A stretch of 64,000 nt of DNA from Chitinophagales bacterium. GTDB lineage: Bacteria > Bacteroidota > Bacteroidia > Chitinophagales > Chitinophagaceae. Under the pieces are notes generated by a model. It saw only the letters and a list, made by a program, of their open reading frames with translations, was not told where the DNA came from and did no database searches. The translations under genes were made by a program, and so were the position numbers. Within the stretch, counting starts at the first letter, position 1, and every line of letters begins with the position of its first letter. Positions 51,782 through 61,065 of this stretch are shown in pieces. The stretch lies in NCBI GenBank assembly GCA_020636505.1, contig JACJXR010000005.1:62001-126000 (forward strand). Reading direction: 5' to 3'.

Positions 51782-53212
51782 TTAATGATGAGCATGCTCT
51801 TGAGCAAACTCTTCAACACTTTTCTCTTCTATCACTTCCATTTTCTTCTTGTAGCTTTCACCTGATGTCTTCAGTACAAACTTAATCTCCGCGATGGCTA
51901 TCACAGGGAAGTATTTTGCAAACAAGAAGAAGCAAGTGAAGAACAAACCGAACGTACCAAGATAGAATCCTATCTCAGGCCATGTTGGGCTGTAGTATGT
52001 CCAGCTACCCGGAATATAGTCACGGTACAGAGAAGTAACGATGATCACGAAACGCTCGAACCACATACCTATGTTCACGATTATGGACATGAAGAATGTA
52101 AACGGAATATTACGACGTAGTTTCTTGAACCAGAACAACTGAGGAGAAACCACGTTACAGGTCATCATTGCCCAGTAGCTCCACCAGTATGGTCCCATGA
52201 TACGCCAGTGGAATGCTGATTGCTCATAGTGTACACCGCTGTACCATGCCATGAACAACTCTGTAAGGTATGCAACACCCACTATCGAACCTGTAAGTAC
52301 TATCACCTTGTTCATCGCCTCGATGTGGCCGACAGTGATATAGTCTTCAAGTCCCAATATCTTACGACATACAATCAATAGTGTTTGCACCATCGCAAAA
52401 CCTGAGAATATCGCACCCGCAACGAAGTATGGCGGGAAGATGGTGGTATGCCATCCCGGTATCACAGATGTGGCGAAGTCAAAAGATACTATCGTGTGTA
52501 CGGAAAGTACAAGTGGTGTACTCAAACCGGCAAGAACCAAAGAAAGTGCTTCGTGACGTTGCCAGTTTTTGGCAGTACCTGTCCAACCGAAGGAGGCAAC
52601 ACCGTAAAGGCGCTTACGCAATTTGGTTTTCGCACGGTCACGAACTGTTGCAAAGTCAGGTATAAGACCTGAGTACCAGAACAACAACGATACTGTGAAG
52701 TAAGTGGATATCGCGAACACATCCCACATCAACGCTGAGTTGAAGTTAGGCCACAAAGCACCACGAGTGTTCGGATAAGGAAGTACATAGAACGCATCCC
52801 ATACACGACCCATGTGGAATATCGGAAACTGGCCCGCACACATTACCGCGAATATCGTCATGGCCTCAGCAGCACGGTTCACACCTGTACGCCAGCCTTG
52901 ACGGAACAACAATAGGATGGCTGAGATCAATGTTCCGGCGTGACCGATACCTACCCACCATACGAAGTTGGTGATATCCCATCCCCAACCTACGGTGCGG
53001 TTGATACCCCAAACACCAATACCGAAATAAACTTCCCAGAATACCGAGAAAACTCCGAAAGCAAGAAGGGCTACCGAGAAGAAGAAACCCACGTACCACA
53101 TGCGGCCCGGCTTCTGTTCTATCGGACGAACAATATCTTCCGTAACCTGGTGATAAGTCTTTTCACCATTTACCAACGGCTCCCTTACAAACGATTCGTA
53201 CTTTAAATGCAT
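51782..53212 (-). CDS. actC: alternative complex III subunit ActC (NrfD/PsrC family)
   Basis: A 476-residue polytopic quinol-oxidising subunit with about ten helices. GWGWDITNFVWWVGIGHAGT near residue 75 is the NrfD-type motif that lines the menaquinol site, and SIVGVAYLTELFMAWYSGVH and PYWWSYWAMMTCNVVSPQLF follow. It would hold the menaquinol-binding site next to the ActB iron-sulfur clusters. The C-terminal cytoplasmic tail ends in EEFAQEHAHH. Confidence 0.95.
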   Translation of the reverse strand: MHLKYESFVREPLVNGEKTYHQVTEDIVRPIEQKPGRMWYVGFFFSVALLAFGVFSVFWEVYFGIGVWGINRTVGWGWDITNFVWWVGIGHAGTLISAILLLFRQGWRTGVNRAAEAMTIFAVMCAGQFPIFHMGRVWDAFYVLPYPNTRGALWPNFNSALMWDVFAISTYFTVSLLFWYSGLIPDFATVRDRAKTKLRKRLYGVASFGWTGTAKNWQRHEALSLVLAGLSTPLVLSVHTIVSFDFATSVIPGWHTTIFPPYFVAGAIFSGFAMVQTLLIVCRKILGLEDYITVGHIEAMNKVIVLTGSIVGVAYLTELFMAWYSGVHYEQSAFHWRIMGPYWWSYWAMMTCNVVSPQLFWFKKLRRNIPFTFFMSIIVNIGMWFERFVIIVTSLYRDYIPGSWTYYSPTWPEIGFYLGTFGLFFTCFFLFAKYFPVIAIAEIKFVLKTSGESYKKKMEVIEEKSVEEFAQEHAHH

Positions 53213-53268
53213 AGCACGTTATTAGTAATAGTCTTTTAAAATATAATTACAGCTCTCGCTATGTTTTA

Positions 53269-56200
53269 TTAAAACATTATTTTGTTCAACATATCGTCTT
53301 TGTCTTCATCACCGGCGATTATCTCATCGGTATTGCGTATCAATGACAAGTAGTTCACGTTCGGCAAAGTATGTATTTGTTCCAACACATAGTTTACGCG
53401 CTCTTTCTGCTCGCTCTTACGCAAGTTGTATATCGCACTCTTCTTATCGTTCACATTACCGAATACAATCGCGTCAGTAGGACAAGCTTGCTGACATGCT
53501 GTTCTTACAGCACCGTCTCTCATCGGATGACCTTCTTTCTTAGCTTGTAGTTTGGCCTCTTGCAGACGCTGAACACAGAAGCTACATTTTTCCATCACAC
53601 CACGGCTACGTACTGTAACATCAGGGTTAAGTACCATGCGGGTAAGGTCGCTGTTCATTTCATCACGACGATAATCTTCATACAAGTTGTCTTCGAAACA
53701 GTCTGCACCGTTCCAATCCATCCAGTTGAAGTGACGTACTTTATAAGGACAGTTGTTCGCACAATATTTGGTACCGATACAACGGTTGTAAGCCATTTGG
53801 TTAAGACCTTCGCTGCTGTGGTTGGTTGCAGACACCGGACAAACGTTCTCACAAGGAGCGTTGTCACAATGCTGACACATCATCGGCTGGAATACGGTCT
53901 GGATGGTATCCGGATCTGCAGGAGAACCGCTGAAGTAACGGTCGATGCGTATCCAGTGCATTTCCTGAGACTTCAGTACGTGTGTTTTACCCACAACCGA
54001 TACGTTGTTCTCAGCCTGACAACCTACTACGCAGGCACCACAACCGATACAGCTGGTCAAGTCTATCGACATACCCCAGTGGATACCCGGAGAGTCGAAT
54101 ACAGGATAAAGAGTACCATTCTTACGGAAACCTTCTTCCCAGTTGTCGTCATGATGGCTTGCCATAGGCGCCGCCGCATGACCATCGCCATGTGCCGCAG
54201 CCGCTGCACCGTGTCCACCCTCTTTATGCTCCCATGGAAGGTGTGAGTAGTGCTCAAGCTCTTTCTTACGCTCGTTCATCAAGTGCTCAGGATCCTTCTT
54301 GAACTCATCCAACGTATACTCGTGGATGATAGGACGACCTTCGTAGCTATTGTGAGTTTGCGTTATCGCAACATCGTAAGTCTTATCTGTTTTTTCAACT
54401 GTGGCAGCTGCACTGTAAGAGAATGTGTTGCCGTTGAAACCTACCAACGGGTAAACATTCTTACCGCCTATCTCTTTACCCCACTTATCCAGTCCTGCAC
54501 GTGCCGCCATACCTACTTTAGCATCGCGACCGTAGCCTACCGCTACTGCAACAACATCGTTGTGCATACCCGGTACTACCACTATCGGCAATTCTATCGG
54601 CTCAGCGCCTTCCACTGATATCTTCACCACACGCTTGGCGTTCACCACTTCTGTGATACTTGTCAACTCCTCGTCCATGTCTTTCGCCCTTTGAGGAGAA
54701 ACACACAGATAGTTGTCCCAAGTAGCTTTGGTTATCGGATCAGGCATTTCTTGCAACCAAGGGTTGTTACTCCATGCACCACCGTAACCCAAAGATATTT
54801 TCTGATAAACGACAACTTCCGTTCCGCTTACCGCTTTCTTAGCTTGTATATTGCTTATGGCGCCATTCACATCACCTGCGAATGAAGCACCGCTTACAGG
54901 CATTTCAGAAGGCTCGATAACACCATCTTGAAGTGCCATGTCGAAGTTCCTCTGACCACCCAGCTTGTTCATCCAGTATGCCTTCCACATATCACCGTAA
55001 GAAGTAGATGAACCTGCCCATGTAAGCAAGCTGTCTTGGAATGCACGAGTTTTGAACAATGGGGCAATACCCGGCTGCATCAAGCTGTAATAACCTGATT
55101 TAGGCTCGGCGTCACCCCAACTCTCCAAGTAGTTGTGATCAGGAACCACATACTTACATTTTTGAGCTGTTTCGTCCATACGGTCTGCGAAAGAAACCGA
55201 AACGGCTACTTTACCCAATCCGTCAGCAAACTTCTGACCATTGTAGTAATCGTATACAGGGTTAACACCGTGTATCATCAATGCGCTCACCTTACCGCCG
55301 TTCATAGCGTCGGTCAAAGCAACCATATCAGAATCGATACCCTGCTTGTAGTTGCTTGTAACACCCCAGTTGATAGTGGTACCGTTGGCACCTATCGCAC
55401 TGTTGATGGCGTTTACAACAACTTGTGTGTCTTTATCGTTGGAGCCACAAACTACAAGGCCATTACCGTTTTTCAGGTCTTTGGCCGCGTTCGCAACTAC
55501 TTTGTTCAATTTATCGCTACCCAAGTTTGGTTTGGCTCCGTTGGCGATCGCATTGTACAATGCTACCGCAACTTTACCCATTTCCGATGGCCTGCAAGTG
55601 GCACGCTCATCGGCTTTTGCACCTGTGATGGTATGCGTAGGCTCTACGTGATAATGCTTAGACATTACTGCATGCTTCGCATTTATCTTACGGCCTTTGC
55701 TGTATTGTTTCGCGAACTCTACAGGAGACAACCATGTACCAAGGAAATCTGCGCCAAGGCTTACGATTGTGTTCGCTTTTTCGAAATGATAAGAAGGCAA
55801 TGCTCTCTTACCGTAGCTCACTTCGTTTGCCAACAACATACCTGAGTATGACATCGGATCGTAAGTGATATGTTTCGCGTTTGGATATTTTGCCAAGAAG
55901 TCAGCGATGACAGCCTTAGTTGTAGGGCTGATGATCGTTGAAGTAAGAAGGTAAGCCTGTCCGCCTGCGTTCAATCCGTCTGTTATCTGACGATCGATCG
56001 CTTCAAAAGTGGCTTCTTTACCATCTGCATGAGGCTGACGAAGTCTTGCATTGTCGTACAGATTCAGAACAGAAGCCTGTACACGTGCAGAAGTACCGCC
56101 TTGTGTGATGGATGATTTTTCGTTTCCTTCTATTTTGATAGGACGACCGTCGCGTGTTTTAACAACCACCGCGCAATAATCGCCACCATCTACGAATGTG

Positions 56201-56478
56201 GAAGCATAATAGTTGGGAACACCCGGCACGATCTCTTCCGGCTTGATGGCGTAAGGTATCGCCTTACGTACCGGCATCTCACAACTTGCAGCCAATGTGG
56301 CCGCTGCGGTGCTGAAACCCAAGAACTTCAAAAAGTCGCGGCGGGGAGTGTTGGCATCAAGAAGCTTACCACTCAAGTCGAATGGCAATTCTTCTCTGAA
56401 CTCATTTGCTGCAACTTCTTTGTGAGCTTCAGTTTCGTTCAGTTCTTCCAGACCCTTCCAATATTGTTTCTGACTCAT
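53269..56478 (-). CDS. actB: alternative complex III subunit ActB (molybdopterin-like plus 4Fe-4S)
   Basis: A 1069-residue fused subunit. A twin-arginine signal (PRRDFLKFLGFSTAAATLAA, residues 45-64) is followed by Cys66, a probable lipid-anchored Cys, so the protein is exported folded and tethered. Residues about 90-760 resemble molybdopterin oxidoreductases but, as known for ActB, bind no cofactor. The C-terminal third holds the ferredoxin-like motifs CIGCGACVVGCQAENN, CQHCDNAPCENVCPV, CIGTKYCANNCPYKV and CSFC...ACQQACPTDAIVFG, giving up to four clusters. An Ala/His-rich linker (HGAAAAAHGDGHAAA) separates the parts. Confidence 0.95.
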   Translation of the reverse strand: MSQKQYWKGLEELNETEAHKEVAANEFREELPFDLSGKLLDANTPRRDFLKFLGFSTAAATLAASCEMPVRKAIPYAIKPEEIVPGVPNYYASTFVDGGDYCAVVVKTRDGRPIKIEGNEKSSITQGGTSARVQASVLNLYDNARLRQPHADGKEATFEAIDRQITDGLNAGGQAYLLTSTIISPTTKAVIADFLAKYPNAKHITYDPMSYSGMLLANEVSYGKRALPSYHFEKANTIVSLGADFLGTWLSPVEFAKQYSKGRKINAKHAVMSKHYHVEPTHTITGAKADERATCRPSEMGKVAVALYNAIANGAKPNLGSDKLNKVVANAAKDLKNGNGLVVCGSNDKDTQVVVNAINSAIGANGTTINWGVTSNYKQGIDSDMVALTDAMNGGKVSALMIHGVNPVYDYYNGQKFADGLGKVAVSVSFADRMDETAQKCKYVVPDHNYLESWGDAEPKSGYYSLMQPGIAPLFKTRAFQDSLLTWAGSSTSYGDMWKAYWMNKLGGQRNFDMALQDGVIEPSEMPVSGASFAGDVNGAISNIQAKKAVSGTEVVVYQKISLGYGGAWSNNPWLQEMPDPITKATWDNYLCVSPQRAKDMDEELTSITEVVNAKRVVKISVEGAEPIELPIVVVPGMHNDVVAVAVGYGRDAKVGMAARAGLDKWGKEIGGKNVYPLVGFNGNTFSYSAAATVEKTDKTYDVAITQTHNSYEGRPIIHEYTLDEFKKDPEHLMNERKKELEHYSHLPWEHKEGGHGAAAAAHGDGHAAAPMASHHDDNWEEGFRKNGTLYPVFDSPGIHWGMSIDLTSCIGCGACVVGCQAENNVSVVGKTHVLKSQEMHWIRIDRYFSGSPADPDTIQTVFQPMMCQHCDNAPCENVCPVSATNHSSEGLNQMAYNRCIGTKYCANNCPYKVRHFNWMDWNGADCFEDNLYEDYRRDEMNSDLTRMVLNPDVTVRSRGVMEKCSFCVQRLQEAKLQAKKEGHPMRDGAVRTACQQACPTDAIVFGNVNDKKSAIYNLRKSEQKERVNYVLEQIHTLPNVNYLSLIRNTDEIIAGDEDKDDMLNKIMF

Positions 56479-56524
56479 ATGGTTCGATTCGGTATAGTTA
56501 GTGTTTCCGAATTAGTTTTATTTA

Positions 56525-57790
56525 TTAATAGTGACACTTTTGACATTCCGTACCACCTATGTCATCCACTGTTACGCTTGTACGCGTACCGGCTTTGATC
56601 TCTTCGTGATATTTCTCAAAAATGCTGTAATAATCGTTGTTTGCGAACTGCACCTCTGTTTCGCGATGACAGTTGATACACCAGCCCATTGACAATGGAG
56701 AGAATTGGAATACCTCATCCATATCCTGTATCTCACCGTGACAACGCTGACAATCCACCTTACCGACAGCTACGTGCTGAGAGTGGTTGAAGTAAACGTG
56801 GTCAGGCAGGTTGTGGATCTTAACCCACTCGATAGGCTTTGCCAGTATGTTGCCGTCCGCATCGCGGTTGTAGGCTTTCTTATCAGGATTCCAACCTGAA
56901 TATTCGTAAAGCTTGTGTATTTCCGCAGTACCGTTTATCTCTTCTCCTTCGTGCGTGTATAGTTGCTCACCTGTGTACTCGTTTATCTGCATGTGGCAGT
57001 TCATACACACATTGGTGGAAGGTATCATTGCCTGCTTACTCTTGGTAACACCTGCGTGGCAATACTGACAGTTTATCTGATTGACACCTGCGTGTACTTT
57101 GTGAGAGTAGAATATTGGCTGCTCCGGCATATAGTTTTGCTGGCGACCCATTTCAACGGCACCGTTCGTTATCCAGTAACCCGCACCTATGATCAATACC
57201 ACAACGGCAATCGCGATAAATACTTTGTTTCTGTAAACAGGAACTTCTTTGTGGTTCGGTAAGCCTTGCTTTTCCAAAGCCACTCTTCTCAAAGCATGGT
57301 TGATGCGCCACAATATGACAGTAAACACCAAAAGAACAACCGTGATCAGTGTATACAACCAAGTGTTTTGCTCTGGCTCTGCAACAGCACCACCCTGAGT
57401 CGGAACCGCTGCAGGAGGCTCTACTGAATTCACATAAGCGATAACCGCGTCTATCTCTTCTTCACTCAAAGAAGGGAAGGCTGTCATCGCAGTCTTACCC
57501 CAATCTCCGTATATCTTGTTCGCATATGCATCGCCGCTCGCAATTACTGCAGCTGAGTTATGGATCCAGTCGTACAACCATTCTTTGCTTGGCACACGTT
57601 CATCAACGCCTTTCAGCGCCGGACCTGTGGCATCTTTAAGTGGGTTGTGACAACTAGCACAATTCGACATGAATAACGCCTTACCATCAGGCTGGGCGTT
57701 AGCCGTACTTATTGAAGCAAAAACTGCAATCAGTATCGCGAAAGTGCTATGAGCAATTTTCCGGAGTGTCGGCTTAATTGTTACTAACAC
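56525..57790 (-). CDS. actA: alternative complex III subunit ActA, multiheme cytochrome c with extra monoheme domain
   Basis: First gene of the operon. The signal peptide ends ASISTANAQ. An N-terminal monoheme cytochrome c domain (SNCASCHNPLKDATGPALKG) is followed by a membrane helix (LYTLITVVLLVFTVILW), a second helix (FIAIAVVVLIIGAGYWI), and a cytochrome c3-like part with CQYCH, CMNCH, CQRCH, CINCH and CQKCH. That makes six CxxCH motifs against five in pentaheme ActA. The most plausible start is GTG 57790, placing the basic stretch KPTLRKIAH before the hydrophobic signal; no ATG fits. A TAGTTTTG -7 box lies 45 bases upstream. Confidence 0.88.
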   Translation of the reverse strand: MLVTIKPTLRKIAHSTFAILIAVFASISTANAQPDGKALFMSNCASCHNPLKDATGPALKGVDERVPSKEWLYDWIHNSAAVIASGDAYANKIYGDWGKTAMTAFPSLSEEEIDAVIAYVNSVEPPAAVPTQGGAVAEPEQNTWLYTLITVVLLVFTVILWRINHALRRVALEKQGLPNHKEVPVYRNKVFIAIAVVVLIIGAGYWITNGAVEMGRQQNYMPEQPIFYSHKVHAGVNQINCQYCHAGVTKSKQAMIPSTNVCMNCHMQINEYTGEQLYTHEGEEINGTAEIHKLYEYSGWNPDKKAYNRDADGNILAKPIEWVKIHNLPDHVYFNHSQHVAVGKVDCQRCHGEIQDMDEVFQFSPLSMGWCINCHRETEVQFANNDYYSIFEKYHEEIKAGTRTSVTVDDIGGTECQKCHY

Positions 57791-57834
57791 AGAGATAATT
57801 TTGAAAATTAACGTTCCTTTTACTTTAGTGTGTG

Positions 57835-57842
57835 CAAAACTA
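57835..57842 (-). promoter_or_regulatory. -7 box of the act-cox operon
   Basis: TAGTTTTG on the minus strand, upstream of actA and in the 192-base gap (57791-57982) before the SDR gene. I see no good -33 TTG at normal spacing, so a regulated promoter is possible. Confidence 0.45.
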
Positions 57843-57982
57843 CAACATGAAGCCGAAAGTTTATACACAATCGTTAAAAAATGTTTTCCAGTGTTCATGC
57901 GGGTTTCAGCCAATATTTGATTATTCCGAATGTGACTTTGTCATATTTTTGTCATCAGAATAAAAATTATTATTCATACGTT

Positions 57983-58771
57983 CTAAATACTGCCTGTTCG
58001 GCCTCCGTCAACAGGTATTGCAGTACCGTTCACATAGGCTGCTGCGGGCGTCGCCAAAAAGGTTATCACCGCGGCTATCTCCTCAGGTTTACCAAATCGT
58101 CCTGCAGGTATCTCATCCAACATATGTTGTTCCACCTCGTTTTTATCCATTCCGGTCTTTGCCGATTTGTTGTCGATAATCGACGTAAGCCGCTCTGTGC
58201 CTGTGGCTCCCGGCAATACACTGTTCACTGTTATACCAAATTGCCCAACCTCGTTGGCCAACGTTTTTGCCCACGATGCAACAGCGCCACGTATCGTGTT
58301 GGACACACCCAAACCTTTGAGCGGTATTTTTACCGAGGTTGATATCACATTCACTATCCTACCGTACCCTGCTGCCTTCATCCCCGGCACCACTGCAGTT
58401 GCCAATATATGGTTGCATATCAAATGTTGGTTGAAGGCAATACGAAACGCCTCCAATTCCGCATTGGAGACAGGTCCTGCGGGCGGGCCACCACTGTTGT
58501 TTACGAGTATATGCACAGTGGTGTTCTTCACCAATTCATTCGCTGCATTTTGAACGGTTTCAGGATGTTGAAAATCGGCAACCAAATAACTGTGTTGCTG
58601 CCCTTTCGATGCATCCAGTTGACTTACTGCTTTCTTTAAAGACTCTTCATTGCGGGAGATCAGCACACAATTGGCACCCAACGATGCCATGGACTGAGCG
58701 GTTGCAAAGCCAATGCCTTGTGTACTACCGCCTATCAGTGCTGTCTTACCTGTTAAATCCAATGATAACAT
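57983..58771 (-). CDS. divergent SDR family oxidoreductase
   Basis: 262 residues of the classical short-chain dehydrogenase type, FabG-like. NAD(P) site GKTALIGGSTQGIGFATAQS near residue 8, VHILVNNSGGPPAGPV with the family NNxG, and IPVDGGRTGSI at the end. The active site is unusual: in the segment NVISTSVKIPLKGLGVSNTI followed by RGAV, the positions of the catalytic Tyr and Lys of YxxxK are Ser and Arg. A group of SDRs with this pattern exists; their activity is unclear to me. It stands alone upstream of the respiratory operon on the same strand, with 192 bases between. Confidence 0.82.
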   Translation of the reverse strand: MLSLDLTGKTALIGGSTQGIGFATAQSMASLGANCVLISRNEESLKKAVSQLDASKGQQHSYLVADFQHPETVQNAANELVKNTTVHILVNNSGGPPAGPVSNAELEAFRIAFNQHLICNHILATAVVPGMKAAGYGRIVNVISTSVKIPLKGLGVSNTIRGAVASWAKTLANEVGQFGITVNSVLPGATGTERLTSIIDNKSAKTGMDKNEVEQHMLDEIPAGRFGKPEEIAAVITFLATPAAAYVNGTAIPVDGGRTGSI

Positions 58772-58872
58772 ACTGCTTCGGAAATCGAGTCACTAATATA
58801 GGCATTAGGTTCAGGTTTCGATAATGATTGCGGCATTATTTCAATTCTTTTTCCTGTTGGTTATTTATACGT

Positions 58873-58880
58873 TATATTTG
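58873..58880 (+). promoter_or_regulatory. -7 box upstream of DUF4290-murA
   Basis: TATATTTG, giving a predicted leader of about 160 bases. The leader holds an open frame starting at TTG 58883 and a hairpin ACCGCA...TGCGGT (58970-58990) followed by T-rich sequence. Confidence 0.45.
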
Positions 58881-59046
58881 CATTGAGCGTAGCCTCGGCA
58901 ATATTCTCCGCCTTCCTTTTTCGGACAAGACTTGCCACGTTTTTCCTACAAAACAATACGCCTCTATACACCGCAAACATTGTCTGCGGTAACGATTCAA
59001 TTTTTATTTTTAAACCAACGGAGCTTATTGCTCGCAAACGATAATT

Positions 59047-59736
59047 ATGTCCATACAAAACACAATGGAATACAACACTACCAGAAACCACTTGCTGATG
59101 TCGGAATACGGACGCAATGTGCAGAAGATGGTAGCCCAACTACTTACCATCGAAGACCGCGACAAGCGTACCGCTTATGCCGAAATGGTGGTGGAACTGA
59201 TGGGTACACTCAACCCTTCCATCAAAACCATAGAAGATTACAAACACAAACTGTGGGACCATCTGCACATCATTGCCGACCTGAAGCTGGATGTGGACAG
59301 CCCATACCCTGCTCCAACGCTTGAGCAGATAACCAGAAAGCCCGATCCGTTGCCTTACCCGCAAAGCAAGGTGCGCAGCAGGCACTTCGGTAAAAACCTT
59401 GCAGCACTTATCGACACTGCCATCAACGAAAAAGACGATGAAAAACGCCAAAGCTTGACACAGCTGATAGGCTATTATATGAAGTTGGCCTACATCAACT
59501 GGCACCGTGAGCCGGTACATGATGATATGATCCGCAATGAGCTGTCTGTTCTGACTGAGGGCAAATTGAAATACGAGCCGGGTGGATACAAAGTGTACTT
59601 CGACAACCGTCAGAATTACAACAACAATAACAATAAGGGCCGCAATAACCGCAAAGGTGGCGGTGGAAACAATCGCAACGGTGGTGGCGGTTACAACAAA
59701 GGCAGGAAGTACAACAAACACAGAAACAATAAATAA
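59047..59736 (+). CDS. DUF4290 family protein with Asn/Gly/Arg-rich tail
   Basis: 229 residues. Residues 1-185 are a helical DUF4290 domain (MEYNTTRNHLLMSEYGRNVQ, then DRDKRTAYAEMVVELMGTLN and HKLWDHLHIIADLKLDVDSP), a Bacteroidota-specific family of unknown function. From about 186 the protein is low complexity: NNNNNKGRNNRKGGGGNNRN then GGGGYNKGRKYNKHRNNK, resembling RGG-type RNA-binding tails. It lies 15 bases before murA, a pairing I recall as conserved in the phylum, so co-expression with cell wall synthesis is likely. The start could also be the ATG eight codons in (MEYN). Confidence 0.85.
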   Translation: MSIQNTMEYNTTRNHLLMSEYGRNVQKMVAQLLTIEDRDKRTAYAEMVVELMGTLNPSIKTIEDYKHKLWDHLHIIADLKLDVDSPYPAPTLEQITRKPDPLPYPQSKVRSRHFGKNLAALIDTAINEKDDEKRQSLTQLIGYYMKLAYINWHREPVHDDMIRNELSVLTEGKLKYEPGGYKVYFDNRQNYNNNNNKGRNNRKGGGGNNRNGGGGYNKGRKYNKHRNNK

Positions 59737-59751
59737 ACCATACTCGCAACT

Positions 59752-61059
59752 ATGGGCGCATTTGAAATAAGGGGTGGAAACAAACTAAGTGGAACCATCA
59801 CTGCACAGGGTGCCAAAAACGAGGCGCTGCAAGTGCTGTGTGCCGTACTGCTCACCAACGAAGCCATCACGTTCCACAATGTTCCGGACATACTGGATGT
59901 CAACACATTGATAGACCTGTTGGAGGACATGGGCATCACCATCACACGCCGTGGAGCCAACGCTCTTACACTACAAGCCACCAATGTGAACACGGAATAT
60001 TTTTCCGACCCTTCTTTCAAGAAAAAGTCGGGCAGGATGCGCGGAGCAGTAATGTTGGCAGGGCCGATGTTGGCACGTTTCAAAAGCGCACACATACCGC
60101 AACCCGGTGGTGATAAAATAGGTCGCCGCAGATTGGATACACATATACGTGGATTCGAGAAGCTGGGCGTAAAGTTCGACTACGACACCGATCAAAGTCT
60201 CTTCACTTTGGATGGTGGCAATATGCAAGGCACAGAGATACTGCTTGCAGAGCCATCCGTAACCGGTACGGCAAACATTGTGATGGCGGCGGTGCTCACA
60301 CAAGGCATCACGCACATATACAACGCAGCTTGCGAACCATACGTTCAGCAACTGTGTCGCCTGCTGAATAAGATGGGCGCAAATATAGCCGGCATTGGCT
60401 CCAACCTGTTGAAGATAGAAGGAGTGGAAGCGTTGCATGGTGCGGAACACACCATGTTGGCGGATATGATCGAAGTAGGTTCGTTCATTGGTATGGCAGC
60501 CATCACACATAGTGAACTGACCATCAAAAATGCGAGCGTAGAACATCTTGGAATCATTCCCGACACGTTCCGCTCTTTGGGAATAGAAATGAACATTGTC
60601 GGTGACGACATACATATACCTGCTCAAGAGCAGTACAATATTCAAAAATTCATCGACGGCTCCATACTCACCATATACGACCATCCGTGGCCGGGCTTCA
60701 CCCCCGACTTGTTGAGCATTGTATTGGTAACCGCCATACAAGCCAACGGTACAGTATTGGTACATCAAAAGATGTTTGAGAGCCGCTTATTCTTCGTAGA
60801 TAAGCTCATAGAGATGGGCGCACAGATAGTACTTTGCGACCCCCACCGTGCAGTGGTTATCGGTTTGGATAGAGAAGCTACACTACGTGGCATAACAATG
60901 ACCAGCCCCGATATACGTGCAGGTGTGGCGCTACTAATTGCAGCATTGTCCGCCAAAGGCAAAAGCACCATACACAACATAGAACAAATAGATCGTGGTT
61001 ACGAACGCATAGACGAACGCCTTGCCGCACTGGGTGCAGATATCAAGCGTATCGATTAA
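59752..61059 (+). CDS. murA: UDP-N-acetylglucosamine 1-carboxyvinyltransferase, Cys-to-Asp variant
   Basis: First committed step of peptidoglycan synthesis, adding enolpyruvate to UDP-GlcNAc. 435 residues, normal. The start FEIRGGNKLSGTITAQGAKN has the conserved Lys and Asn of KNEAL. The loop MRGAVMLAGPMLARF then IPQPGGDKIGRRRLDTHI shows Asp121 (codon 60112-60114) where E. coli has Cys115, the residue alkylated by fosfomycin. WPGFTPDLLS and the final GYERIDERLAALGADI are typical. It should be active and intrinsically fosfomycin insensitive, as known for Asp-type MurA of Mycobacterium and Chlamydia. Confidence 0.96.
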   Translation: MGAFEIRGGNKLSGTITAQGAKNEALQVLCAVLLTNEAITFHNVPDILDVNTLIDLLEDMGITITRRGANALTLQATNVNTEYFSDPSFKKKSGRMRGAVMLAGPMLARFKSAHIPQPGGDKIGRRRLDTHIRGFEKLGVKFDYDTDQSLFTLDGGNMQGTEILLAEPSVTGTANIVMAAVLTQGITHIYNAACEPYVQQLCRLLNKMGANIAGIGSNLLKIEGVEALHGAEHTMLADMIEVGSFIGMAAITHSELTIKNASVEHLGIIPDTFRSLGIEMNIVGDDIHIPAQEQYNIQKFIDGSILTIYDHPWPGFTPDLLSIVLVTAIQANGTVLVHQKMFESRLFFVDKLIEMGAQIVLCDPHRAVVIGLDREATLRGITMTSPDIRAGVALLIAALSAKGKSTIHNIEQIDRGYERIDERLAALGADIKRID

Positions 61060-61065
61060 GGAAAA

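Noticed and set aside
53560..55845. Several 100-230 codon plus-strand frames inside actB
   Set aside because: Antisense shadows of a well-supported gene; no start signals or recognisable motifs.
58861..59139. Open frame of about 92 codons on the minus strand covering the DUF4290 leader and start
   Set aside because: It runs antisense through the 5' end of DUF4290, has no promoter box or family-like sequence, and looks like a shadow of AT-poor coding DNA.
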